From Clostridia bacterium (GTDB lineage Bacteria > Bacillota > Clostridia > Acetivibrionales > DSM-2933): a stretch of DNA of 64,000 nucleotides. The stretch covers positions 62,001-126,000 of the forward strand of contig JAOABQ010000084.1 of NCBI GenBank assembly GCA_026418275.1. The letters are read 5' to 3'. The notes below the pieces were generated by a model. That model was not told where the DNA came from, did no database searches, and was given only the letters and a program-made list of their open reading frames with translations. The first letter of the stretch is position 1. Each line of letters begins with the position of its first letter. Both the position numbers and the translations under genes were made by a program. Positions 16,499 to 26,100 of the stretch are shown here, piece by piece.

Positions 16499-16971
16499 TC
16501 AGGCTACTGCTTTCTTCTTCCATTTATAAGGCTTTGCATGTACATTACTAAAAAGCATAGCCTGATGAAGAGTAACCACCATTTGCTCATGTGTTTTATA
16601 ATCCGAGTTATTTAAGGCTCTCTTTTTTATGACACCAAATCAAGGTTCTATCAGGTTTAGCTGGGAGGTTGTTACTCGGAATATTAATGAAAACTGAATT
16701 TATTATCAGGGTTGTAAATGTTAAATATCCTTAGGGTCAGTCAGCAATAGCAGCTATCCTTCATTTGGTACCCTTAATTAACTCTTTAGGCCTTCGTGAT
16801 TTAGGTATATCGCCAAGAGCTTCTATACCACTTTCGTTAAACCGTTCAATTCAATTGGTGATGTTACTTAGATCAAGACCAACCCTGACCCTCACAGCCT
16901 TGGGCTGAGAGTAGTTTTATATCTGCTTCTTTTTCAGTAAGTTTACGTACAAATACTTTTACTTTTGCCAT
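16499..16971 (-). pseudogene. Decayed IS630-family transposase
   Basis: On the minus strand an ATG at 16971 begins MAKVKVFVRKLTEKEAD, the entry to a helix-turn-helix typical of IS630 transposases, followed after frame changes by pieces such as NESGIEALGDIPKS. The end near 16501 reads NSDYKTHEQMVVTLHQAMLF and KPYKWKKKAVA before a stop. Several frameshifts and stops and a large internal loss (only about 470 bp remain of a usual 1 kb gene) make it non-functional. Confidence 0.6.
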
Positions 16972-17159
16972 TTAAAACACCGTTTCAAATCGATGTAATA
17001 TTAACATAATGTTTATTATCTATTAGAAGAGTATGTTAGCTGTGCTTTTTGGTTGGAAAACGATGTTTTACCCTTATTCGTTTTTAATTATTTTTATTAA
17101 GGCACTAGAGAAAGACCGGACAAGCTTTTCTAAGATAGTGAAAAAATAGGAGGGGCTTT

Positions 17160-17894
17160 ATGAAAAAAATCAAACTGTTTTGCTTTCCTTATGCAGGCGG
17201 TTCGGCTGCTATATACAGCAGATGGAGGTCACAACTGGATAATCGGATTGAACTTGTGCCGGTTGAATTAGCCGGAAGAGGCAAGCGGATAAAAGAAAAT
17301 TTTTATGAGAATATACCCGATGCAATAGAAGACATTTATGGAAAGATTGTTCCCCTTGCGAAAGAGTATGAGTTTGCTTTTTTTGGACACAGCATGGGAA
17401 GCGTCATTGTTTATGAATTGTGCAAAAGAATGATAGACCATGGCTTAAGGCAGCCTATACATGTATTTGTATCAGGCCGATATCCTCCACATATTAAAAA
17501 GCGGGAAAAGCTGCTGCATATGCTTCCCCTTAATGAGTTTAAGGATGAAATACTGGAAATTGGGGGTACTCCTCGTGAAGTATTTGAAAATGAAGAGCTT
17601 TCCCAAATATTTGTTCCTATTATGAAGGCTGATTACAAGCTGGTTGAAACATACAAATATGTTGAAAATAATATTAAGCTTGACTGCGGTTTAACCGTGT
17701 TTAACGGGAAGTTTGACAAAGGTGTTGACCTTAAGGATGTGTACGAATGGAAGAAGTATACATCATGTGATAGTAAGTTCTATGAATTTGAGGGAGGCCA
17801 CTTTTTTATACATAATTATACGGATGAAATAGTTAGAATTATCAATGAGACGCTGGCATGCAGTTTTATAAAACATTATAGTTTTGCAAATTAG
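17160..17894 (+). CDS. Type II thioesterase of the biosynthetic cluster
   Basis: A GrsT-type alpha/beta hydrolase of 244 residues. Type II thioesterases clear wrong acyl groups from carrier proteins of NRPS/PKS assembly lines in the cytoplasm. Seen: the N-terminal 'LFCFPYAGGSAAIYSRW', the nucleophile elbow GHSMG (FFGHSMGSVIVYELCK), the acid residue in FNGKFDKGVD and the catalytic His in FEGGHFFIHNY. GGAGGGG is 7 nt upstream of ATG. It is the first gene of the plus-strand cluster, 188 bp after the IS630 remnant; that gap must contain the main promoter but I could not identify a convincing -35/-10 pair. The exporter follows after 25 nt. Confidence 0.92.
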   Translation: MKKIKLFCFPYAGGSAAIYSRWRSQLDNRIELVPVELAGRGKRIKENFYENIPDAIEDIYGKIVPLAKEYEFAFFGHSMGSVIVYELCKRMIDHGLRQPIHVFVSGRYPPHIKKREKLLHMLPLNEFKDEILEIGGTPREVFENEELSQIFVPIMKADYKLVETYKYVENNIKLDCGLTVFNGKFDKGVDLKDVYEWKKYTSCDSKFYEFEGGHFFIHNYTDEIVRIINETLACSFIKHYSFAN

Positions 17895-17919
17895 AGGTCT
17901 TCTTAAAGGGGTGTTTTAA

Positions 17920-19899
17920 GTGTTTGATAGTGGTCTTGCATTTACAATGATACTTGTTTCGGGTGTATTTGTTTTGGTGACAATGTATTATCTGGTAAAA
18001 CTGTTGGGAGAGATTTTTACAAAAAAGCGCAAATTTGAAGGAAAAGGCATTAAAGGCATCTCAGTCCTTGCTTTTTCAGTTTTGCTCATTTTGGGAATCG
18101 CTTATTGTTTATATAAATCTCCGTACGTTCTTTTCTATGGAATCACTTGGGAAATGATTGATGAATTTGGTCCTTCTTCTCTGATAAAAGGAGTCATATG
18201 CATAGCGGTAGTAGTACCGTTATTCTATCTTTATTTCATTCTGTCCTATTTCTTCGAAAAGAAGGATGACAAGCCTTTTTTTATGGTTATTGTCCTTAGC
18301 ATATTAAGCGCAATTGGAAACTCTATCATCATCTTTATAATCAATGAAACGCTAAACAGGGTATTTAACGATGAAACCAGGACCGCGGGAATCGATAGCG
18401 GCTTATATTTATATTATTTGCTGGGCATCCTTCTTTTTACCGTAAGTGCCATGATTGTGAGGAAGAAATTAATTACGATTACAAGCCAGGTTGTATATGA
18501 CAAACGTATTGAAATTATCAATAAAGTTCTTAAGGCACCATTTGATAAATTTGAAGCCTTAGAGGAAGGAAGCATACCCGCGGCATTAAATAACGATACT
18601 GAAACCGTAAGCGGCTTTGTTAATGCTTTTGTTAATGGCTTAACAGGTGTTATAACGTTGATTACATGCTTCATATACCTTGGCACTTTAAACATGTACG
18701 GAATGATATTGTCGGTATTTATGATCGGTTTAGCGGTAGGCCTGTTTCTGATTGTATCTCAAATAGCTGAAAAGAATTTTGAAAAGAACAGGGATATACA
18801 GAATGAATTTTTTAAATATATAAATCAAATGGTTGACGGCTTTAAGGAGCTTTATTTAAATCGCAGGAAACATCATGAGTTCAAGAATGACATTGAAAAA
18901 AGCTGTAGGGATTATAGAGATACCCGTGTTAAGGGAGAATTTAATTTTGTAGGTGTTTCGATACTTGGAGAAATTCTATACATTGGCGTTGTGGGTATAG
19001 TAGTGTTTACGTTTCCGTTAATATTACCGGAGTTACAAAGCAATACATTAAGAAACTTTGTACTTGTTTACCTGTATATGGGGGGAATCGTCAACCAGGA
19101 GATATTCCTTGTTCCGCATGTTATGCGTGTAATGGTTAGCTGGAGAAGAATCACGAAGTTCATAAATGAGATATCTGAAATTCATTATATTCCAGAAGAA
19201 ACTGTAGTGACCGGCAAAAAAGAAACCATAGAAATAAGCTTGAAAGATGTAAAATACCAATATAAAAGTGAAAATGAAGAGAATTTTACCGTAGGTCCTA
19301 TTAATTGTACGTTTAAAGCAGGAGAGATTGCGTTTATCTCCGGGGGGAACGGCAGTGGAAAATCAACTCTTGCCAAACTGATAACAGGATTTTATAAACC
19401 CGATGAGGGCATGATAACCGTAAATGGACATGAAATAGGTCAAGAGGCACTTAGAAACTATTTTTCTGCAATATTCAGCGACTTCTATCTTTTCGACAAA
19501 ATGTATGGTATTGAATATGAGCAAAAAGCTGAAGAAATTCAAAAATACCTGGAGATTCTTCGCATCAATGATAAAGTTAGCATTAAGGACGGAATGTTTA
19601 GTACAATAAAGCTTTCCACAGGACAAAGGAAGAGGCTGGCTTTACTGGTAAGCTATTTGGATGATTTGCCGGTATGCCTTTTCGATGAGTGGGCAGCGGA
19701 TCAGGATCCGGAATTCAGGAAGTATTTTTATAAAATATTGCTGCCGGAGCTTAAAGCCCGCGGAAAAACTGTTATTGCCATAACGCATGATGACCGCTAT
19801 TTTGATGAAGCGGACAAGCTGATAAAGATGGAGCTGGGACAAATAATAGAAAGTAAAAAAAGGCCTGAACATGATAACTTGACAGTTGAAAGTGCATAG
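17920..19899 (+). CDS. PvdE/SyrD-like ABC exporter with extra N-terminal membrane domain
   Basis: A half-size ABC exporter of the cyclic-peptide/siderophore type, 659 residues, in the cytoplasmic membrane. Residues 1-120 form an added block of about three hydrophobic helices ending near 'GITWEMIDEFGPSSL'. A six-helix transmembrane domain follows (about 120-430). The ATPase domain (about 440-650) has Walker A GGNGSGKST, signature LSTGQ and the family-specific Walker B region LFDEWAADQDPEFRKYFY, plus the switch His in ITHDD. The 'DEWAADQDP' string is the mark of the PvdE/SyrD group, which exports nonribosomal products. GTG start with AAAGGGG RBS. The extra N-terminal block is duplicated as a separate small gene at 21294-21671. 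Confidence 0.9.
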   Translation: MFDSGLAFTMILVSGVFVLVTMYYLVKLLGEIFTKKRKFEGKGIKGISVLAFSVLLILGIAYCLYKSPYVLFYGITWEMIDEFGPSSLIKGVICIAVVVPLFYLYFILSYFFEKKDDKPFFMVIVLSILSAIGNSIIIFIINETLNRVFNDETRTAGIDSGLYLYYLLGILLFTVSAMIVRKKLITITSQVVYDKRIEIINKVLKAPFDKFEALEEGSIPAALNNDTETVSGFVNAFVNGLTGVITLITCFIYLGTLNMYGMILSVFMIGLAVGLFLIVSQIAEKNFEKNRDIQNEFFKYINQMVDGFKELYLNRRKHHEFKNDIEKSCRDYRDTRVKGEFNFVGVSILGEILYIGVVGIVVFTFPLILPELQSNTLRNFVLVYLYMGGIVNQEIFLVPHVMRVMVSWRRITKFINEISEIHYIPEETVVTGKKETIEISLKDVKYQYKSENEENFTVGPINCTFKAGEIAFISGGNGSGKSTLAKLITGFYKPDEGMITVNGHEIGQEALRNYFSAIFSDFYLFDKMYGIEYEQKAEEIQKYLEILRINDKVSIKDGMFSTIKLSTGQRKRLALLVSYLDDLPVCLFDEWAADQDPEFRKYFYKILLPELKARGKTVIAITHDDRYFDEADKLIKMELGQIIESKKRPEHDNLTVESA

Positions 19900-19957
19900 T
19901 ATCTGAAAGACTAAAGAGGCAGTTTTTTAGGAGAAACTATAAAGAGGGGTAGCTATA

Positions 19958-21259
19958 ATGGTTAAGAGGTTATTATCTTTGTATCTTGTATTTATAATGC
20001 TTTTTTTTGCCGGATGCAGCAATGAAGTGCAAGTTTCTACAGGAAAAAGCAGCTATCAGGTTAACGGAGTAAGTATTACGGATAAAGGAAATTATTTGGA
20101 TGTTGTACTTGACTACAGCACTGGACTGACACACAGACAGATGGGAGAAGCGTTTGCGAAGGGAATTTTAGAGACGGTACCCGATTATGAAGCCTTGGTT
20201 GATTCCTATATTGCTGAAAGCCTTATGAAAAATGAATATCCTTACGCATTTAATAGAGTTGAGGATATAAAACCGCAGATAAACAAGGAATATTCCGAAG
20301 AGATAGAAGGTATGGCATCCGTTTTTTCCGGTGGCAATAACAATGTATGGAAGGATAACAAGATTTCCAGGGATGAATTCTTTCTCTTTAATCTGTTTAC
20401 AGATTCAGTTCGTGGCACTCAATGCAGTTTTATATCGGTATTTGGCTCGCGTTCGGAAAATCATAAGGCAATAACTGCCAGGAACCTTGACTGGTATGGA
20501 GGAAGTCAAAATCAGCTCCCAAGAATTCAGGCAGTAATAACGATAAAGTATAAAGATAAAAAGATATGTTCCGTCGGCTATTTGGGATACATGGGTGTGC
20601 TTACTGGCTTTAATAACAGCAAGGTTTTTGCCGGGATTCTGGATGCGGGAACCAATGCTCCATACTCATCGGAGGGCAGACGCTCCTATACGATGGATCT
20701 TCGGTATGCTTTGGAAAAATACGAAAAAATGGACGATGTTGCCGAGTATATGAGGGATCCAAGTAAACTCTACGCGTACAATCATGTCATTGGCTTTTCA
20801 GACCCAGATAAGAGCTTCGTTCTGGAAAACAACTTCAGCGGCGGCGGAATAGACAGTCAAAGAGTAAAGCGGGCTTTTAGAAACGCCGATTCGAAACTGA
20901 ATAAAGGTATATCTTGGGGGGTAAGCGATGCAGTAGCGTCAGTCAATTCCTTTGTGCTTTATGGCAATAACGACAATCATAAACCAAATAAGTTTAATAC
21001 AAAAAGATGGGAAAACATAAAGAAGCAGCTCATGGACATGGGGCCTACAGTTTCTGCCGAGGAGATGAAGCGCGTTGCTTCATTTAATCATGGTTCTCCT
21101 GGCGTTTTTTCCGAAAGCGGGGATATTTATAACAAAATGACCTTGCAAATGGTTGTTTTCCAACCGGACTCTCTTTCACTGGAAGTGTTTTTCCGTCCTA
21201 GAGGTTTTAGAAAAAATCCGGATAATCCGGTTTTCGAGAAGGTAACGGTATTTCAATAA
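19958..21259 (+). CDS. Extracytoplasmic Ntn-type amidohydrolase lipoprotein, copy 1
   Basis: A 433-residue predicted lipoprotein: N-terminal 'MVKRLLSLYLVFIMLFFAGCS' type signal (hydrophobic run, lipobox FAGC). The core belongs to the Ntn hydrolases of the C45 / choloylglycine hydrolase / acid-amidase type: a candidate nucleophile Cys at about residue 155 in GTQCSFISVFGSRS, followed by the hallmark ARNLDWYGG at about 175. In this class the precursor cuts itself before the Cys, leaving it N-terminal; that would keep the lipid-anchored front chain bound to the core. The C-terminal region contains 'SPGVFSESGDIYNKMTLQMVVF'. It probably cleaves an amide bond, perhaps an N-acyl group, of the exported product; the substrate is inference. 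It follows the exporter by 58 nt. Confidence 0.75.
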   Translation: MVKRLLSLYLVFIMLFFAGCSNEVQVSTGKSSYQVNGVSITDKGNYLDVVLDYSTGLTHRQMGEAFAKGILETVPDYEALVDSYIAESLMKNEYPYAFNRVEDIKPQINKEYSEEIEGMASVFSGGNNNVWKDNKISRDEFFLFNLFTDSVRGTQCSFISVFGSRSENHKAITARNLDWYGGSQNQLPRIQAVITIKYKDKKICSVGYLGYMGVLTGFNNSKVFAGILDAGTNAPYSSEGRRSYTMDLRYALEKYEKMDDVAEYMRDPSKLYAYNHVIGFSDPDKSFVLENNFSGGGIDSQRVKRAFRNADSKLNKGISWGVSDAVASVNSFVLYGNNDNHKPNKFNTKRWENIKKQLMDMGPTVSAEEMKRVASFNHGSPGVFSESGDIYNKMTLQMVVFQPDSLSLEVFFRPRGFRKNPDNPVFEKVTVFQ

Positions 21260-21293
21260 ATCGAGATGTTTTAATGAAAGGATGGAAGCAATC

Positions 21294-21671
21294 ATGCCGG
21301 ATAAGAGAATGTTTATTACAATCACATTTATATTTGCCCTTGTCAGTCTAACTATTTTAATTATGATGGTAAGGCGGATCGCTGGTATATTCCTGAAGAA
21401 AAGAAAATTCAGCTTTTCAATCGTTAGTGGAAGTGTTTTTTTTGGCGTAGCAACACTTTTACTGGCGGGTGCTTTTTATCTTCTATATAATCTGCCTGCT
21501 TTCCTTTTTGGAGGTATCCCTTGGGCGATGATCGAAGAATACGGTCCTGCAAGCTTGTTATATGCTGTATATTCGCTGGTTTGCTTTATTGCAGTACTAT
21601 ATCTGTTTTCCATCATATCTTTTTATTTCAAAAAAACAATTAAAAATCCTGGTACTGGTTTAAAGCAATGA
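21294..21671 (+). CDS. Small membrane protein, stand-alone copy of the exporter's N-terminal domain
   Basis: About 125 residues with three to four hydrophobic helices. It is clearly related to residues 1-120 of the exporter at 17920: 'GIPWAMIEEYGPASLLYAVYS' here against 'GITWEMIDEFGPSSLIKGVIC' there, with the same helix spacing and the same KKRKF stretch after the first helix. No ATPase or other domain follows. It may be a partner or regulatory subunit for the exporter or the hydrolases. Start: ATG 21294 has AAAGGA 11 nt upstream; the ATG at 21282 is too close to that site. It lies exactly between the two hydrolase paralogs, which suggests that a unit (membrane domain plus hydrolase) was duplicated and the ATPase lost in one copy. 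Confidence 0.75.
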   Translation: MPDKRMFITITFIFALVSLTILIMMVRRIAGIFLKKRKFSFSIVSGSVFFGVATLLLAGAFYLLYNLPAFLFGGIPWAMIEEYGPASLLYAVYSLVCFIAVLYLFSIISFYFKKTIKNPGTGLKQ

Positions 21672-21705
21672 AAAAATGAAATGCATTATTTTTGGGGAGG
21701 AAAAT

Positions 21706-23007
21706 ATGCTAAAAAGAGTTATTTCAATATTATTTATAATGCTTTTTCTAGCTGCACAATTTGGATGCAGCACTACAAAAGAAGTTAGTACCCAAAGCAG
21801 CTTTAACGAAAAGGGTGTTGCCATCATCGACAAGGGCAACTATTATGCTGTTACACTTGATTTCAACAGTGGGATGAACCACAGACAAATAGGAGAAGCA
21901 TTTGCGAGAGGGATATGTCAGATGGTTCCAAACTATGAAGAACTGGTGGATTCATATATTGCAGAAAATCTTAATGAGAACCAATATTCCGGTATTTTCT
22001 CACGCGTAAAAGACATCAAGCCGCAGATAAACCAGGATTATAGGGACGAAATCGAAGGAATGGCAAGTGTTTTTTCGGGCGGAGATAAGAACATTGAAAA
22101 TGACAAGAAGCTATCAAAGGATGAGCTTTACCTTTTCAACCTGTTTGCCGATTGTGCCAGGGATACCCAATGCAGCTTTGTGTCTGTTTTCGGGTCGAGA
22201 TCTTCTACGCATAGTACATTGACAGCAAGAAATCTTGATTGGTACGGCGGAAGCGCAAATCAGCTTCCCAAGATCCAGGCAGTCATTACTTTAAAATATC
22301 CGGATAAAAAATTGTGTTTGATAGGCTACATGGGATTCATGGGAATTCTTACAGGTTTTAATGACAGCGGAGTGTTTGCAGCAATCATGGATTCACAGTC
22401 AGGAGCGCCTTATTCTTCTGGCGGCAAGCATTCGTACCCATTAGATCTCAGAAATGCCTTGGAAAAATATAAAACCTTGAACGATGCAGCAGAATTTATG
22501 AAGGGAAATGCAAATAATTTTACTGTAAACCACTTGATTGCGTTTTCAGATAAAAAGGAAAGTAAGGTTCTTGAAAACAACTTCAGCGGAAAAGGGGCTA
22601 ACGGTGAAAAAGTGCAGTGTGCACTAAGGAGTTACGATTCCAGACTTAATAAGGGAGTGGAATGGGGTATAAGTGATGCAATGGCAAGTGTGAATTCCTT
22701 TATACTATATGGAAATACAGATAATCATACAGTGCTGGAATTAAATACAAAAAGATGGGAAAATATCAAGGAACAGTTGCTGGCGAAAGGTACTTCAGTT
22801 ACACCTGAAAGCTTGAAAGAGGTAATATCCTATGATGGCGGTTCACCAGGAACCTTCTCTGACAGCGGGGATGTATACAACAGGATGACACTTCAAATGG
22901 TGCTGTTCCAGCCTGAAAACTTTTCACTGGAAGTTTTTTTCCGGCCCAAGGATAATAGAAAAAACCCGGATCATCCGGTTTTTGAGAAAATTGCAGTATT
23001 TCAATAA
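21706..23007 (+). CDS. Extracytoplasmic Ntn-type amidohydrolase lipoprotein, copy 2
   Basis: A paralog of the gene at 19958, also 433 residues from the ATG at 21706, which follows a strong GGGGAGG RBS (a longer in-frame start at 21676 overlaps that site). Same catalytic elements: DTQCSFVSVFGSRS with the candidate nucleophile Cys and ARNLDWYGG, and the same C-terminal 'GSPGTFSDSGDVYNRMTLQMVLF'. The signal segment ends AAQFGC, a weaker lipobox than copy 1, so it might be anchored differently or be a secreted form. Identity between copies is high throughout, including the last residues, but enough changes exist to allow different substrate preference. Followed by a 150-nt structured leader before the megasynthase gene. 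Confidence 0.75.
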   Translation: MLKRVISILFIMLFLAAQFGCSTTKEVSTQSSFNEKGVAIIDKGNYYAVTLDFNSGMNHRQIGEAFARGICQMVPNYEELVDSYIAENLNENQYSGIFSRVKDIKPQINQDYRDEIEGMASVFSGGDKNIENDKKLSKDELYLFNLFADCARDTQCSFVSVFGSRSSTHSTLTARNLDWYGGSANQLPKIQAVITLKYPDKKLCLIGYMGFMGILTGFNDSGVFAAIMDSQSGAPYSSGGKHSYPLDLRNALEKYKTLNDAAEFMKGNANNFTVNHLIAFSDKKESKVLENNFSGKGANGEKVQCALRSYDSRLNKGVEWGISDAMASVNSFILYGNTDNHTVLELNTKRWENIKEQLLAKGTSVTPESLKEVISYDGGSPGTFSDSGDVYNRMTLQMVLFQPENFSLEVFFRPKDNRKNPDHPVFEKIAVFQ

Positions 23008-23043
23008 TTTTTACATTTTCTTAGAGATATAGAACACTGCTGG

Positions 23044-23117
23044 TAAAGTCATTCTGTAGAGCTTACGATAAAGCGTTTTGGGCTCAAAATACAGCCCGCT
23101 AAAAAAGGATGACTTTA
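23044..23117 (+). promoter_or_regulatory. Structured leader upstream of the first megasynthase gene
   Basis: A 9-bp perfect outer stem (TAAAGTCAT 23044-23052 with ATGACTTTA 23109-23117) encloses an inner hairpin (GGGCT 23080-23084 with AGCCC 23093-23097, extended by AGC/GCT). It is followed by GTTTAAC, not a clean T-run, so it may be an attenuator, weak terminator or mRNA-stability element in the 150-nt gap after the second hydrolase gene. Function is inference. Confidence 0.4.
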
Positions 23118-23157
23118 GTTTAACAGTCTCTTATATAGCCGAAAGCATGGGGGGGAA

Positions 23158-26100
23158 GTGCAAGTGCACGAATTTGAGACTTTGACGGAATTATTAGCTT
23201 CAAGAAAAGATGAGGAACAAAAAGGAATTACCTTTATACTGGGAAATACGGAGGAGATCTGCGTTTCGTATAAGGAACTGTATCACACTGCTCTACGGCT
23301 GCTGTATGACTTTCAGAACGCGGGCTTTAAAGCGGGTGATGAAGTTATATTTCAGATTGATGATAACCAAAGGTTTGTATACTCCTTTTGGGCCTGTATT
23401 CTTGGCGGCATGATTCCTGTACCTGTAACTACCGGTACAAATGATGAACATAAACTTAAGTTTTTTAAAATATGGAAAGTATTATTAAACCCGCGGGTCA
23501 TTGCAACTGTCGATTTTTTGGAGAAGCTTGAGTCTTTTGCAGTAAAAAACAATCTCGCTGATAGGATAAGCATTATAAAAGACAGAGCCGTACGTATAGA
23601 GGATGAGATTCAAACCGTACACTACGGGATTGTACATACTTCAAGACCTAACGACATTGCCTTTATCCAATTTTCCTCCGGGTCGACAGGTGACCCGAAA
23701 GGTGTTGTTATTACACACAGCAATGTCCTTATTAACTTAACCTCGGTTATCAAATGGGCAAATATAAATTCAGAGGATTCCGGCTTAAACTGGATGCCCC
23801 TTACCCATGATATGGGACTGATTGGGACGCATATCAAGGGCATCATTGCCTGCATAAACCAATATAATATTGAGACCCAAGTGTTTATAAGACATCCTTC
23901 TTTATGGATTCAAAAAGCAAGTGAGCATAAGGTAACTATTTTGTATTCGCCCAATTTTGGGTATAAACATTTTCTTAAATTTTTTAAGCCCGATGCAGAA
24001 AAGGATTGGGACTTGTCAAATATTCGGCTGATCTATAATGGAGCCGAACCGATATCTCTGGAGTTGTGTAGTGAGTTCCTGGGTGAAATGGCTAAGTTTG
24101 GGCTGAGGAAAAATGCAATGTATCCGGTATATGGACTTGCTGAAGGTACCATCGCAGTTACTTTTCCCGGCATAGGTGAGGAATATATTTACCATACTTT
24201 GGACCGCAACCACCTGAAAGTCGGGGAACATGTCGTAGATATAGAAAAAGAAGATCGTTGTGCCGTTACTTTTATAGATGAAGGGTATCCCATATTCAAT
24301 TGTTATGTAAGGATTTGCGACGAGAATAATAACGACCTGGGGGAGAACAGGATAGGCTTGGTGCAGATTCGAGGCGGAAATGTCACCTCAGGGTACTATA
24401 ATAATAAAGCTGCAACAGTTAAGGCTTTTACACCCGATGGGTGGCTGAATACCGGTGATTTGGGATTCATGAGAAATAAACGCCTTGTCATTACCGGGCG
24501 TGCCAAGGATGTAATTTTTATCGCAGGTCAAAACTATTACTCCCATGATATTGAACGCGTCGGAGAATGTGTTGAAGGTATCGAATTGGGAAAGATAGCT
24601 GCTGCGGGGGTTTTCAATGAGAAGCTCAAAAGTGATGAACTGATACTATTCGTTATGTTCAAGCAAAAGGCAGAAAACTTTATGCCTATAGCAGCAAGCT
24701 TAAAAAAAGCTATAAGCCAAAAGATGGGTATCGAGGTGTCGGAGGTTATCCCTGTTAAGAGCATTCCAAAGACCACAAGCGGAAAGGTTCAACGCTATAA
24801 GCTCCGAGAAGGCTATATCAATGGAGAATATGATTCTATCAAAAATGAGCTGCATAACCTTAAGGCTTTAGAATTTGACAGGAGAAAAATCGAACTGCCG
24901 AAAAATGCCGTTGAAGAAGAGCTTGTAAGGATATGGACGGAAATACTGGGCTACAAAAAAATAGGCATACATGACAATTTCTTTGAATTGGGCGGAGATT
25001 CCCTGAGGATTACACAATTGATTTCCCGGATCAGGGACACATTCGGACTGGACATGGATCAGGCGGAAATTTTTGATCATCCGGATATTGAAAAATTGGC
25101 AGATAGAATAAAAAGCAATATGGAAAAACACGCAGGCGGGCAAGAAATGATCAAAGCCGTCTTCAATGACAGCAATAAGGCGCCGCTTTCCTTTGCTCAG
25201 CAGAGGTTGTGGTTCCTAGACGCGATGAATGAAAAAAGCCCGCAGTACAATCTTTATACTTGCCTGTCCTTAAAAGGACACCTTGACAGGGATATTTTGG
25301 AAAGGGGCTTTAATGAAGTAATCAGACGGCATAAAGTACTGCAAATGTCGTTTATCGAAGAAAACGGACAACCCGTTCAGGTTTTTAATCCTGATGCGGT
25401 TATAAATATTGAATACATGGATTTAAGACATTTCAACGAGGCAGAAAGGGGAAAAAGGGTACTGGATTTAGCAAATGAAGAAGCAAACCGGCCATTTGAC
25501 CTCGGAAAAGTGCCGCTTATAAAGGCAAAGCTTTATTGTATGGATGAAAACGAACACTTGCTTTTACTGGTTGTTCATCATATTGTTTTCGACGGTTGGT
25601 CATTTGGAATTTTTCTAAAAGAGCTCACATTTTATTATGAGACGTTTCTTTTAGGTAATGGGAAGATGTTGCCTGAATTGGACATTCAATACGCAGATTT
25701 TGCCCGGTGGCAGATAGATAAAGCTGCAGGAGATTCTTTTAAAAAACAGCTTGATTATTGGAAGAAACAACTGGCAGGAAAGCTGCCTGTTTTGGATTTG
25801 CCGACAGACAGGCAAAGGCCTCTGGTACAGACTTATAATGGTGCTAAGTTCACTAGCAGCATTCCCGGAGATTTGGCAAGGGAGCTTCAGTCGTATGCAA
25901 GAAAAGAAAATTCAACACTTTTTATGGTGCTGCTGGCAGCATTCAAGGTGATGCTTTACCGGTATACAGGTCAAACTGACATTATCGTGGGGTCGCCCAT
26001 TGCAAATAGGAATAGAAAAGACATTGAAGGGCTCATAGGCTTTTTTGCGAATAATATTGTACTTCGTACCGGATTTTCCGGAAAATACACCTTTAATGAG

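Noticed and set aside
16972-17159. Promoter of the biosynthetic operon
   Set aside because: Several AT-rich hexamers can be paired, but none has a good -35, spacing and -10 together, so I do not list one.
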